Notes under the pieces: generated by a model
Database searches by the model: none
The model's input: only the letters and a program-made list of their open reading frames with translations
Told to the model about the DNA's origin: nothing
Origin: Arenicola marina
Lineage: Eukaryota; Annelida; Polychaeta; Arenicolidae
Direction of reading: 5' to 3'
Length of the DNA: 64,000 nucleotides
Assembly: GCA_964019135.1 (NCBI GenBank)
Contig: OZ025248.1
Location: 18,173,574-18,237,573, forward strand
Translations under genes and position numbers: made by a program
Shown here: one piece after another, positions 44,721-55,780 of the stretch
Numbering within the stretch: the stretch's first letter is position 1
Layout of the letters: each line of letters opens with the position of its first letter

Positions 44721-46735
44721 AATCAAGACATGTGTGAGAACAGATGGCTGCCTTGTTGTTTGTAAAATTCACATTGGATGTTGTAGTAGTGTGTGCGCAC
44801 CATTTTACACGGTTTAAGGCCATTCATCTAAATAATCATATTTGTCCTCGGTAACTCAATAAACTTTGCTTTCGCAGACCGACACAAACCAATGTAAACC
44901 ACATATTATCCATAGAGTATCAATGCCAGTCAGAACAGTATTGGCGGGGATAATTTACAGTCACTTGCCCCGGGGGGCTAATTAAGGCTTGTGTAGGTGG
45001 CTTGCATTGCGCTCCCTTGAAACATAATGTAGTCATTAAGTCTGCTCATGGTGCTTTGTCCAGAATCAGTCTTGCTGCCGCGTGTGCTATTAGGAACTGC
45101 ACTCGAAGCCCGTCTGAGACGTCTTAGTTGCCTGGAACGCCGGATATAAACATTAATCGGCGAGAACCATTAAGAGCGCATTTTTTTGTTAGTAGTCTCG
45201 TGAAATCACCCACACAGTCCACGCGACTCGGTCACGTGATAATTGAGATACTGTGGCCCTGCTCCGGCCCCCCTCATTACGTCAGCTTGACTGAAGATCC
45301 CTAAGGTATGTGCCGATACAGGCGAAGGTGTCATGCTATCTGGTACTTGGCTCTCTCCATCCTTAACTTCGCTGGCTCGGGAGACAGAGGGAACTACTGC
45401 TGCTGGCGCAGGCTGCGTGGAATTTTGATTGATGAAACTTCCCGGGGCATCATATAGATGTGCGTTTTCGGTAGAGGTGCAGTGGCATATACATAATTAT
45501 GATTATTCATAAACCTGGAAACCTGGTTAAAACAATAAAAGCTATGCCTGCAAATAGACTGAACGGATTCATAATGAAAAAATAAAAATAACAATTATGC
45601 GAAACGATCTGTTTATTTGCTCATTTCCACAACAGAATGATCGTCGCCATGACGACAATAATTTTACGGTCAAATGTACTTTTCCAATCCTTGCAAACAC
45701 ACATGTTGAGATGAAATGACTCGTCTCACCGTAAGATGATTTGTCTGTTTGGTCCTATCGTAAATCCCGGTCACCCCGACTGATAATAATCATACAGCGA
45801 CAATGACCACTAACACAAGACACCAATGTCGGTACGAGGCCAGCCAAGACGCCTTCGCATTTCCTCCACCTGCGGCCGCCGCGACTCGCAAAACACGTTT
45901 TGGATAACACGTCACGAATGTCCCGGATGTAAAACGCTGATGGCCGGCTCGACATAAAAAGTCCCACGACATAAAAAGTCACGTCACGGCGACATCGACG
46001 GTGACTCGCGGCCCCTTCCTTGTCTTGATGTACTGGCGTCAACGGACAAAGATGAATAGGAAAAACCGATGCTGGCTCAGGCGTCCTTTAGCTAGAATCA
46101 AGCGGGACTCCGGAGGGTGGGAATCTAAGAGGGCTTGTGGTTGCTAATCCTGGCGCGGAGCGAAGCCCTTCCCTCTTTTATTACCCACAAAAATCCCACA
46201 TTTACCAGCATTTAGGCTTTTAATTGCGCCGTCTCCTTCGGCATATGCTGCCCTCGTAAACACTGGCCCCAAAACCATGATATGAGTGCTGCAGGCGGGT
46301 TGGCGGGATATGTCAGTCTCCGGTTGCCCCGTGACACGGCTGGCAAGTCATCCAGTAGACGCCGCGGCCTGACATGTTCACTTTGTACACACCACAGCCC
46401 TGAGAAAACAGGAGGGAACGTCGCCCGATCTCCACCCCATCACCACCCTCAGTCCCCTTACTGCACGCCATGTCGGAATGCCGAGAAAAGGAGGACGGAC
46501 AAATTCTGTTCATTGCTCTGGTCTCGAGTCCGGGACACGTGTGTGGAGAATCCGTCAGGGAGTCGATTAACCTGAGGCACAGATAGGGCGGGGTAGGTTA
46601 AGGCAGGGGGGTGGGCGAGATACGGGAGGGTGTGGCAGGGTGGAACAGGGTAAGGCAGGGTAGACCACCCCGAGGTAACTGCGACTGGAACAGTCTAAAT
46701 AAGGAAGCCATCAGGTTGTGTTACTCCCGCTCCAT
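44518..46735 (-). repeat. Module A, inverted unit, main part
   Basis: Reverse complement of 1-1740 / 12851-14635. It ends at GGTTGTGTTACTCCCG, the mirror of the window start. It contains a 240-bp repeat at its left edge and an open frame pattern that differs from the other copies, which argues against a conserved gene. Confidence 0.8.
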
Positions 46736-46890
46736 CTAAATTTATCTATACCCGTCGATCCTGCTTCTCTCCATGCACGTCCTACCCCCAACGCTCCGGT
46801 ACGGATACAGCTATTCAGATCCCATTTTCCATTTACCGCGTCTGCCGCAAAACATCATATCTGATCAATTCCTCGGTCCTCCTAAGAAAA
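46735..46890 (-). repeat. Link R-to-A, inverted unit
   Basis: Reverse complement of 12690-12850 (TTTACCGCGTCTGCCGC). Module R, present in two other places, is absent here, so Q and this link are directly joined. Confidence 0.65.
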
Positions 46891-47345
46891 ACTAAAATCT
46901 GGGACATCCAGAAATCTGGGACATCTAGGACATACGGAAAATCCCGGGCATCCGAAAAATCCCGGACATCCGGAAAATCCCGGACATCCGGAAAATCCGT
47001 GGCATCCGGAAAATATGACCCATACCACCCGGGACATCCTGGACATCCGGGACACCCTGGGCATCCTTAACATCCGATACATCTGGCATATCGGGGACAC
47101 CCGGGACATCCGGGACACTGGGGGCATCCGGAACACCCGTGGCATCGAGGACATCCGGCATATCCGGGACATTCGGCACATCGAGGATATTCGGGACATC
47201 CTGGACATCCGGGACATGCCATGCGAACGGTCCAGAATACCCGGGACATCCGGAACATGTGAACCGTTCGGGAAATCCAGCTCATCTAGGACATCCGGGA
47301 CATGTGAAACGTCCGGAAAATCCGGCTCATCCAAGATACCTGGCA
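46890..47345 (-). repeat. Module Q: 9-bp repeat, inverted unit (longest)
   Basis: About fifty degenerate copies of GGGACATCC on the plus strand. Frames of 72-185 codons on both strands (repeating Asp-Ile-Arg or Met-Ser-Arg-type peptides) come from the nine-base period. Confidence 0.8.
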
Positions 47346-47399
47346 AATTCGACATACGCGGATTATGCGGCACAAGCTTGTTACAAACAACATGAAATA

Positions 47400-47830
47400 A
47401 GATACACGCAGGTGGTAGGTCATGGCGGCCTAACGTCATTCCCGAGACATGTATTGGCAGTGGGTCCTGTCCGAGTCGGACGTCACATGCACAGAAGATT
47501 TAATGCAGAGAGAGTTCATCAGGAATGTACACCATTATGCCTTACCCCACCACGCGCCAGGCCAACACATCCTAATGAATAATGGCCACCGAGTACCCAG
47601 GCCTATTTCAGGGCGGTATGTCTACGTGGCGTTAACAGCCGCCATAATCCGTGGCTGCGTGTGTGTTTGCCACACGGCGTGTAATGAACGGCACTGTGTC
47701 CATAATCAAACCACTACAGGGCGCAGCAGGGGAACGGGGCATAACTACCTCAACCCTACAGTAGATGATGCCTTCACTGTTGGCGGCGAGTCAGTGTGCT
47801 GGGACTGTGCGTGAGGGGCAGGCCATTCAT
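47400..47830 (-). repeat. Module P, inverted unit
   Basis: Reverse complement of 11087-11510, complete, with landmarks CGGTATGTCTACGTGGCGTT and TCACTGTTGGCGGCGAGTCA. The plus frame at 47449-47814 has no recognisable domain and is not open in unit 2. Confidence 0.75.
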
Positions 47831-47861
47831 CCTCATCCTGGAGTCTTCCTTTCCATTTGTC

Positions 47862-48368
47862 CAGGGCAGGGTCTAACGGGGTGTTGGACTATATGTGAGG
47901 GGCAGGGACTAACTGTTGACTGGGGGTGTTACACTGGGGCAGGGACAAGCGGTTGACTAGGGATGTTGGACTGGGAGCAGGGACTAACGGCTGATTGGGG
48001 CTGTTGGACTGGGGCAGGGACTAACGTTTGACTATGGGTGTTGGACTGGAGCAGGGACTAACGGTTGACTAGGAGTGTTGGACTGGGGCAGGGACCAGCG
48101 GTTGACTGGGGGTGTTGGACTGGGGCAGGGGCTAACGGTTGACTAGGGGTGTTGGACTGGGGCAGGGACTAACGGTTGACTAGGGGTGTTGGACTGGGGC
48201 AGGGACCAGCGGTTGACTAGGGGTGTTGGACTGGGGCAGGGACCAGCGGTTGACTGGGGGTGTTGGACTGGGGCAGGGACTAACGGTTGACTAGGGGTGT
48301 TGGACTTGGGCAGGGACCAGCGGTTGACTGGGGGTGTTGGACTGGGGCAGGGACTAAAGGTTGACTGT
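47862..48368 (-). repeat. Module O: 37-bp minisatellite, inverted unit
   Basis: About thirteen copies, plus-strand core GGGCAGGGACTAACGGTTGA. Variants with GACCAGCGG alternate with GACTAACGG, a subfamily not seen at 10556-11086, so this array was reshaped after duplication. Confidence 0.9.
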
Positions 48369-48369
48369 G

Positions 48370-49259
48370 GGCACTACTTTATGCACGGATGTGTAGTTAT
48401 GCATAACTTGTATCAGTAACATCGTAACAGTTACATTCGAAAGACTCCGGTATTCAGATTCCTCGCAAAAACTTATCAACGTGGATTCATTTCAACAGTG
48501 ACATATCGGTCGTCTCGTTGCCTTCCCATGTCGTCCAAGTGCCCGTAACGCTGGGTTAACTTGCCATACCACCCTTTTCCTCCCCCTCCGCACACTCACC
48601 ACGGTCCTTACTGGCTCATACACTGCAAGTGACGAGATGACGAGATGAGATGCCACACAAGGGGCGTGTTTTTAGTGTCTCCCGGTAGCTGAACCCAGCG
48701 GGATGGCTTCGGCTTATAGTAAGCGGAGACGCATAGATGACTTCCGACGGGAGCTGGGTGGCGATGTGGACGCTCTGATGTCGGGGTATTATAACAATAG
48801 CGCGAGTTACAGGGGCGTTGGGCAATGTTGTTGTACCGAGCTGTAGCCACCCTCGTAGCCCTTTTACTTTTCCTCGTGGGATCTGGCGGATAACGAATAT
48901 CAAGGGCTGCTGTATCTTGATGACTATTGATGGGGTGGAGATGTCTGTGAAACTCAGTCCTGGGTTCATAAGAGGGGAGGATGTATATTCCGTTAAAACG
49001 TACCTCCACTATCGTCTGGACTGTAATCAAAAGGAACATGAACATGAATGGGACTAGAATACCCTGCTGATGAGAATAATTCGTTTTATCCCAAGGCTTT
49101 CTTGTTCCAATCCCAGGGACTTTTTTGCCTTTCGTGTATTACGGAGTCGTTAAGCACTACCATAAGCCGTGTTTCTGATTTGGTTGAGGAAGGGACCCCG
49201 CCTGCTCCCAGTGGCTACGATACAGTATTTACACTGTAGTCATTTACAAGGCTTGATAT
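48370..49259 (-). repeat. Module M, inverted unit, part distal to element X
   Basis: Reverse complement of about 28960-30020 with a shorter N/M boundary. Landmarks are GACGGGAGCTGGGTGGCGAT and CACTGTAGTCATTTACAAGG. It stops at GCTTGATAT, the insertion point of X. Confidence 0.7.
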
Positions 49260-49514
49260 TTATGTCTTGCGCTACGAAAGGGTGATATAGCTGGCTCGCC
49301 CGCAGCTCGTTCCCTGCATTGTAATAGAATAACACAAAGAGTTATATAAGTTGTTGGATAGGGTAATTTATTGCCGAGAATACAAGGTTCATTATCAGTT
49401 GCGGAAAAACCACATCGCCACTGATTAATATGTGGCGGACATGTGGCGGAAAACAGCATCGCCACTAATAAAGATGTGGCGGAAAAATAGATCGCCACTA
49501 ATATAAATGGGGCA

Positions 49515-49645
49515 GAAAACCCATCGCAAATGGAAAAACATTTGGCGGAAAACACATCGCAAATGGAAAAACATTTGGCGGAAAACACATCGCAAATGGA
49601 AAAAACATTTGGCGGAAAACATATCGCCAAGCAAAATGGTGAGGC
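49515..49645 (+). repeat. 33-bp tandem repeat inside element X copy 1
   Basis: Three to four tight copies containing CATCGCAAATGGAAAAACAT then TTGGCGG, preceded by looser copies with ATCGCCACTAATAAAGATGT from about 49410. Copy 2 of X has about one unit (near 61590-61640), so the array grew in copy 1. Confidence 0.85.
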
Positions 49646-50510
49646 GAAAACACATTGCTAATGACAAATATAGTGGCAAACACATTGCAAATATTAATGG
49701 ATACTAATTGATATTGATAAATATACACAGCACATTATGCAGTCCACTATGGATATTTATGAAAGGCTATATGAGAATAGATGTTGCCTTCATACATAGC
49801 AGGGAAGGTGAGGGGACAAACGCCTCGTACAAATATGGAAATCATGGATCTAGCGATCATCATAGTTTACTATGAATTATTTCTTTAAACTTAACTTAGT
49901 TTAGGAGATATTTCTGAAATTATCCAAATACATATGCCGAGATACAAATTACAATAAGACGTGCTATAAAGATCATTATTTATGATATATAAATTCCTCG
50001 CAAATACGGGTCATCACATTTCAACATGTATTATATTTTAAAACCTAATAACTCATTTCAGCAGACAATTCTGAAATTATTCACTCGCATATGCTGTAAT
50101 ACTAATAACAATACGGCTTAATGATACAATGATTATATACGATATTTAAATAGCTCGTAAGCACATCTTATCTAGTTGCATACTGCATTATTATTGCTTA
50201 AACTTAATGACCTCTTATCAGCAGACATTTCTTGAAATTATGCTCAGACCCTGTTGACTCGCGTCGATGCAAAGTGGAGGCGGTGTGGAGGAGGTGGTTT
50301 ATTCCGTTGGTGGTTGGGAATCAAGTGAACCCCCGTGTAAACTTCCGCTACATCGTCTCGCGGTTGACGCTAATCGGTAAACAATCCGCCTTGCCAGGGG
50401 GATTCCACTTGGACGAGTCCAGTCGTTCTTCTCACCATCGGGTAGGGTTGATACCAACACGTATTCTCATAATGTAGTACTCCAATAATTCTCCGCGCAG
50501 CCAAAAGGTA

Positions 50511-50530
50511 AATTCTGATTAATCAGAATT
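50511..50530. repeat. 20-bp perfect palindrome near the end of element X
   Basis: AATTCTGATTAATCAGAATT is its own reverse complement. It is conserved at the same end of X copy 2 (60633-60652) and may be a recognition or hairpin signal. Confidence 0.7.
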
Positions 50531-50532
50531 AT

Positions 50533-51105
50533 TATATCCTATTTATCCTATTAGTGGCCTAGTAAATGCCACTAATCCCATCTTGCACTTCTCCACAGGC
50601 GTGTGTTGGGGCCAACATGGGGTGTGTTGGGGCCAACATGGCGTGTGTTGGGGCCAACATGGCGTGTGTTGGGGCCAACATGGCGTGTGTTGGGGCCAAC
50701 ATGGCGTGATCATACAGCTTCGTCTAAACAAGGGGTGAAGATCCGTAACTCGAGGTGATCTTTTACTACCGACCGCTACTATTACCCAAGATGGTCTGTA
50801 GAGCGAAGAAACCGGGGTGAAACTGACGGTTTGATTGAGTGGGCTGTAACCATTGGATGTAAGTACACCCGGCTTCATATAGGTCACACCCTGCACAACG
50901 CCCTCTCGCCCCCCCCCCCTCCTCCCTCCCCACGCCCAAAGTTTTCCTCTGAGCCAGGAATTGTTGCCTGTCTGACCGGTGCCATTCCTGAACACGGTGC
51001 GTTATCAAGCGTGTAACCTATCCATCCATATCCTGGCAGTGCATTCACTTTGCGGGGCGACACTACGGACCTTCAATCGACACCGCCCGACGTTCAAAGG
51101 CATTT
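50533..51105 (-). repeat. Module M, inverted unit, middle part
   Basis: Reverse complement of about 28480-28970. It includes the 21-bp array at 50599-50703 and a run of ten C near 50911. The minus frame at 50543-50995 runs through the array and is compositional in part. Confidence 0.7.
50599..50703. repeat. 21-bp minisatellite (five copies)
   Basis: Five almost perfect copies of a 21-base unit with core GTGTGTTGGGGCCAACATGG. The counterpart at 28886-28912 in unit 2 has exactly one copy (GGGCCCCAACACACGCC), so the array arose in the inverted unit. Confidence 0.9.
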
Positions 51106-51380
51106 CCCCGACAAACCCCGCCCCACCAATCCCCGCCCCACCAATCCCCGCCCCACCAAACCCCGCCCCACTAAACCCCGCCCCACCAAACCTCGCCCCA
51201 CCAAACCCGCCCCACCAAACCCCGCCCCACCAAACCCCGCCCCACCAAACCCCGCCCCACTAAACCCCGCCCCACCAAACCTCGCCCCACCAAACCCGCC
51301 CTACCAAACCCCGCCCCACCAAACCCCGCCCCACCAAACCCCGCCCCACCAAACCCCGCCCCACCAAACCCCGCCGCGCC
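51106..51380. repeat. 15-bp minisatellite (about eighteen copies)
   Basis: Tandem CCCCGCCCCACCAAA-type units. The counterpart at 28410-28470 has only two to four loosely similar units. A five-codon period keeps several frames open, giving false Pro-rich and Gly-rich frames. Confidence 0.9.
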
Positions 51381-51770
51381 AAACACGACAGCGACCGAAG
51401 ACAAAGGACATTTATTTCCGGTCGTTTATTTAGAGATAAAAACAGAATCCGTCCCGTTAATAAAGACGTTATCTATAGCGAACGACGAAAGAGCAGGAAC
51501 CGACTATTGTCACTGTGCCTCCATTTATTGAAAGAGAAAAATAGCTGATTAAGCTAAATATACTCATTATACCATATCACATTAAACTATATTATAGTAT
51601 GCTATGCTAACTATACCATTACTACATTACTTGAGTTTCATGAAAATCATCAGTTTATGTAAAAAGTACACGTCGGTTGGTTTAAGCAGGACGCTATACA
51701 CCTTGCCGTATCGGCAAAATGGGAAGTAAGGAAACATATAGAGCAGCCATGGGTTTGGGCGTAACCCCCG
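51380..51770 (-). repeat. Module M, inverted unit, proximal part
   Basis: Reverse complement of 28110-28400 (TGGTTTAAGCAGGACGC, GAGTTTCATGAAAATCATCA). AT-rich, with no coding sequence. Confidence 0.7.
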
Positions 51771-51821
51771 ACTCTTTGCTAGATAGACATGGGATTATAA
51801 TCCCCTGCATGAGCCGATCCA

Positions 51822-51899
51822 TTTGCGCGTGAGGCTCGAACCATGCACCAACACACTTGACAATGGTCGAACGCGCTTCCTACTAAACCATGGGGTGAC
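51822..51899 (-). pseudogene. tRNA-like sequence with A and B boxes
   Basis: On the minus strand TGGTTTAGTAGGAAGCGCG (51873-51891) fits a polymerase III A box and GGTTCGAGCCTC (51831-51842) a B box, about 50 bases apart as in a tRNA. The acceptor ends do not pair and the T-stem is imperfect, so it is a tRNA pseudogene or a tRNA-derived SINE head. The counterpart at 28036 has only the B box. Confidence 0.45.
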
Positions 51900-51909
51900 C
51901 CCTTAAACG

Positions 51910-52600
51910 GTACATGACTTGGACCTGCGACGTGAATCAAACCGATACGACATCTTGTCGTGTAGGCCCATTGATGTCTGCGATCTCTCTTTACACGATG
52001 TAACGCGTCGAGCTAAGGTATTACATCATTACTACCAGAGCTCCATGTCTAACATAGCGGTTTACCATTGCAAAAGGCAGGAACAAGCGTTATCTGGCGG
52101 CGGGAGAGTGGACTGCCCACACCACGTGAGTATTCGGCGGATGTAATCAGCCGCCGACCGGAAGTGAGCCGCGGCCCCATCGGTCATCCATCTTCCGCCG
52201 TAGTCACCTGGGCTTCCACTTGCTTCTGACTCCGACGTCCGATCTTCTGACCTGCCTTCCCGGCGGAATCGTGACGAGGTGAACCATATGACCATATGAC
52301 GAGGTCAACCAACGACCATTCGTTGGTTCACCACCTGTGTTTTGCGCCTATATAGATGTATGTGTCCATGAATGACTTCGGCAACGGCGTATATATCGGT
52401 GTCGTCTCGACACGCTTCATGTCATCGCAATGTGTAATTCTGAGTAAAATCCGTACTCTATGAGGGTGTGAATATGCTACAAATATGGCGAAACGCAATC
52501 CCAGAAAATATTATGCTTAGCCATTACATCTTGTGCTTTCGGCGAATAGCTGCGGTCTTGGTACGCAGAATACGAGTAAAACTTGGGCACACACAACACC
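51910..52600. other. Stretch private to the inverted unit
   Basis: About 690 bases between the tRNA-like sequence and module L without a counterpart in units 1-3, where this place is deleted. There is a short duplicated CATATGACCATATGACGAGG at about 52286 and an 81-base GC-rich part near 52150-52260. Short frames show no motif. It may be part of the ancestral unit. Confidence 0.4.
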
Positions 52601-53080
52601 GCCACATATGTCGCTATTGTAACTCCAGTTGACAAGATAAATCAATGCCCTAGTAGAGGTCGCCGTATGTTTGACCTTGGTGGCAAGGAGAGGAGTATGA
52701 CGTGGTTCAGAACGGACTATTTGGCCCGGCGCCGTAGTAATACGGCAGTAAATCGTCCTCCGCGTAATGTAAGATGTGCGTCATGCGCTCTCGCAAAGTT
52801 GAAGCAAGCCTCCCGCTTTAGATTAACACGATGTTTTGCCATGACCGGTGGACCACCGTGGTTCGTTGTCACACACAGCCAGCTGTTTCTCCTGCGGCTG
52901 AAGCTCGACCAACAAGCGCAACACACCAACGGTGTTAACGGTTTTTGCAAGTTTGCGTGTACATGCCAATAATATCGGATATTGCTCTAAGATTTAGATA
53001 TTCTACTGCGCATGCTGAGTATATCACTCCTAAATATAGACCCCTGCAGGTCGGTGAGGGCTGCTCGACGTGGCCCCATG
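52600..53080 (-). repeat. Module L, inverted unit
   Basis: Reverse complement of 9300-9900 (GATTAACACGATGTTTTGCC; CAACACACCAACGGTGTTAA). The plus frame 52583-52972 is not kept in the other copies. Confidence 0.7.
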
Positions 53081-53540
53081 GACCATTAACATGTGAACCA
53101 TCTGATGGACCAGTCACATGTGGACCATCTGATGTACCAGTAACATGTGGACCATCTGCTGGACCAGTAACATGTGGACCATCTGATTGACCAGTAACAT
53201 GTGGACCATCTGATGGACCAGTACCATGTGGACTATCTGATGGACCAGTAACATGTGGACTATCTGATGGACCAGTAACATGTGGAATATCTGATGGACC
53301 AGTAACATGTGGACCATATGATGGACCAGTAACATTTGGACCATCTGATGGACCAGTAACATGTGGACCATCTGATGGACCAGTGACATGTGAACCATCT
53401 GATGGACCATTAACATGTGGACCATATGATGGACCAGTAACATGTGGACCATCTGATGGACCAGTAACATGTGGACCATCTGATGGACCAGTAACATTTG
53501 GACCATCTGATGGACCAGTAACATGTGAACCATCTGCCCT
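53081..53540 (-). repeat. Module K: 27-bp minisatellite, inverted unit
   Basis: About seventeen copies, plus-strand core GGACCAGTAACATGTGGACC. Frames of 115-139 codons on both strands arise from the nine-codon period. Confidence 0.9.
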
Positions 53541-54300
53541 TAAGGCGATGAGGAAACAAGTAGATCCCCCAGAGTTATCGTCCTGTCCCCCGGCGTGCGG
53601 TGGGAGCCGCCGTGGTACAAAAGTGGAATCAAGTGCAGACCAACAGGCTGCGGCTTCAGGCGCCCACCTATATCTCGGGTCGCTTTACACTTTCATCTCT
53701 TTTTCCCCTGCATTCCTTGGCCTGCTTTAGCCCATATGTGGCCTAACACATACACACGACAGGAAACTGTTCCGTATAGTTTTTATCCGGCCTCAGTCCG
53801 GGGCGGTGAATGGGGTAATGGCATGAAGCGCTGAGGTCTGCTGCAGTCAAACCGATTAATAAGGCACTGGGTGAATAGAGGGCAGGGTTTGGTCGTTAAC
53901 CCTGCAGCTTACGACCTACATCTCCACGGGTGCCAGAAGGAGGCTTGTAGTGTGGGTGATCATCGCTAAAGGGCGACACGTTAAAAGTTGCCATGCCCCC
54001 CGCCCCCGTCCTTTCGCCCCCACTCATCACTAACTGGCCTCGATGGCTGATACCTTTACGAGATGCATGCAGATAGGGAGAATGGGGATGAGATGTCTCC
54101 CTACAGGAGTGTTTTCCCTTCCTCGCTGCCTCGTAGTAACCGTGCAAATAGAGTTGCATTATACATAGCAAACAGCGAGGCTCAGGTCGTCAGCTCTGTA
54201 GGGAGCCGGCGTGGGCACTGAGAGGCTGTGGGTGATATCATAGCGTAGTTGGTAGGCCTTTTTACGAAAGGTTCATGATTAACGCATGAATAACGTGTCC
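53540..54300 (-). repeat. Module J, inverted unit
   Basis: Reverse complement of 26550-27240. It passes straight into module H without the GCC-rich tract I. Confidence 0.75.
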
Positions 54301-54870
54301 ATATCTTGTATCAGTGTCTTGATGCCGTCCTCAAAGAGCACACATTGAGTTGTGATAGGCTGAATCACAACACTCTGATATAACGTAGCAGTGACTATGG
54401 ATCCAAACATAACAAAAATCGCATCACGATACAGTGAAGGCAAGCGAAGACTATGTGGGTCAAACCTCATGTCACACTGAGGTACCATCATACAGTTTAT
54501 GAGTCTAGGAATGACATGGGAATACGACATATAATCTGAGTCTCATTGCATCCTTGGCGGCACTGTCACCTTGACTAAGCTCAGCGGTGCATTAACAGCT
54601 AGGATTGGTCAGAAAACACTATGGTGCATTGTCTAGATCAGTGGTTCCTTCTTCCAGGTGAACAGACATCATTTCTCCCGAGTCACACACTGCACTCACC
54701 GAATCACTCACCCGTTGCCTGAGTATAAGTTTTAATAACCACGTGACGGGAGATGGAATAAAGAGCCTGGTGCCTCTCTCAAACCACAAAACTGAACTAT
54801 AAATCACGGACTTAATGTTGGGGACATCCTGTGTCTCAGTGCGTTCACCCAAGCCTTCCATGTGGATGAC
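54300..54870 (-). repeat. Module H, inverted unit
   Basis: Reverse complement of 7560-8240. It keeps an uninterrupted version of the site hit by the LTR element (CACACACTGCACTCACC near 54683). Confidence 0.75.
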
Positions 54871-55320
54871 ATTGCCTGGATCAGGCTGAAATACAAGTGG
54901 GAGACAGAGAGGAGGCGAATTAAAACGGATCGCCCTTCTAGCATCGAATTTAATTCCACACGCGCAGTAACAATAGTTGCATCTTGATGAATATTCTTAT
55001 TGATAGCCGAGATCCTTTCGTGTCCGTTGCTGTCCATATCGAATGTGGGATTATGGCAGTGAGACGGCCTTTATGCGTGTTTAAGATGCTCAATCCATTC
55101 CCACTTCGGCACCCATGCCCTCCGTAAGGCTGAAAGACAAGACGATGACGTCACAATGACAGGCCACGTGACACGTTCAGATGGATCAGCTACCCAGCAC
55201 GTGTGAAATTGCTTCGTTGTCGATAGCTGGTTTTCAGTCTGTGCAATAAAACATGTTTCTGCGTTACAGAATCCAGTTTCTATCGAGCATGGTACGCTGG
55301 TGACAAACCCACCCTGGAGG
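54870..55320 (-). repeat. Module G (right arm), inverted unit
   Basis: Reverse complement of 20380-20880, so on the plus strand it reads like a left arm. Perfect TGACGTCA at 55146-55153. Confidence 0.75.
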
Positions 55321-55780
55321 ACATGTTCTTGTACTATGCTATATATTCAATATGTCGTCAATGTCCAGTGAGGTAAACGTTGTGATATAATTAGAACGAA
55401 ACATCGAGCTGGAGAACGATTGCGGGTAGGCCTGAGAAAAGTAAAGCTGACAACACAAGTTACTTATGGGTGTGGATGTAACGGGCCCGCCTCTTGCTCT
55501 TGACCATATTGACTTTGCAATAAGGTAACCAAATATCCCGCTCAAGCTGGTGGCACAAATCTCGATGCATACCGGACACGGTTTTCAAAGACTTCAAAAA
55601 CTTTATGCATAGAAACCTGAAAGCCATTGCGTAAACGACCGGAAATGGGTCCAATCTTAGTGTTCTTAATTCCTTCTTAATAAAAATAGCCAAACTAACC
55701 AACGGAGTTGTGGGAATTAGCCCAATGAGAGGACACAATCCTCAGTTCCCCCAAACATTGCCATGGATCCAGGTCAGAGG
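55320..55780 (-). repeat. Module F, inverted unit
   Basis: Reverse complement of 4600-5040, uninterrupted. It contains the small frame at 55460-55738. Confidence 0.75.
55460..55738 (-). CDS. Small open frame in module F, inverted unit (doubtful)
   Basis: 92 codons. The middle, IKKELRTLRLDPFPVVYAMA then FRFLCIKFLKSLKTVSGMHR, parallels the unit 1 peptide at 4700-4931. The frame is longer upstream here than in unit 1, where a stop interrupts. No family is recognised. It is listed because two of four copies keep it. Confidence 0.15.
   Translation of the reverse strand: MCPLIGLIPTTPLVSLAIFIKKELRTLRLDPFPVVYAMAFRFLCIKFLKSLKTVSGMHRDLCHQLERDIWLPYCKVNMVKSKRRARYIHTHK

Larger units (their letters stand above)
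49260..50532 (+). mobile_element. Element X, copy 1 (unclassified insertion)
   Basis: A 1.27-kb insert in module M. Unit 2 has the uninterrupted site (CTTGTCAATGAC, ACCAAGCCTTG on the plus strand near 28970). Flanks ...TTGATAT and TATATCC... suggest a TAT or TATAT target duplication. The left end has GGCTCGCCCGCAGCTCGTTC. The right end has the 20-base palindrome AATTCTGATTAATCAGAATT (50511-50530). No long terminal inverted repeats and no transposase frame are visible. The frames inside come from a 33-bp tandem repeat. Confidence 0.7.

Noticed and set aside
46882-47582. Frames with Asp-Ile-Arg and Met-Ser-Arg type repeats
   Set aside because: A product of the degenerate 9-bp tract, open on both strands.
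49260-50532. Element X as a Helitron
   Set aside because: The palindrome near one end invited the idea, but there is no TC start or CTRR end, and flanks suggest a short target duplication, which Helitrons do not make.
52583-52972. A 129-codon Arg-rich frame in module L
   Set aside because: Not open in the forward copies at 9300-9900 or 39510-40080, and no motif.
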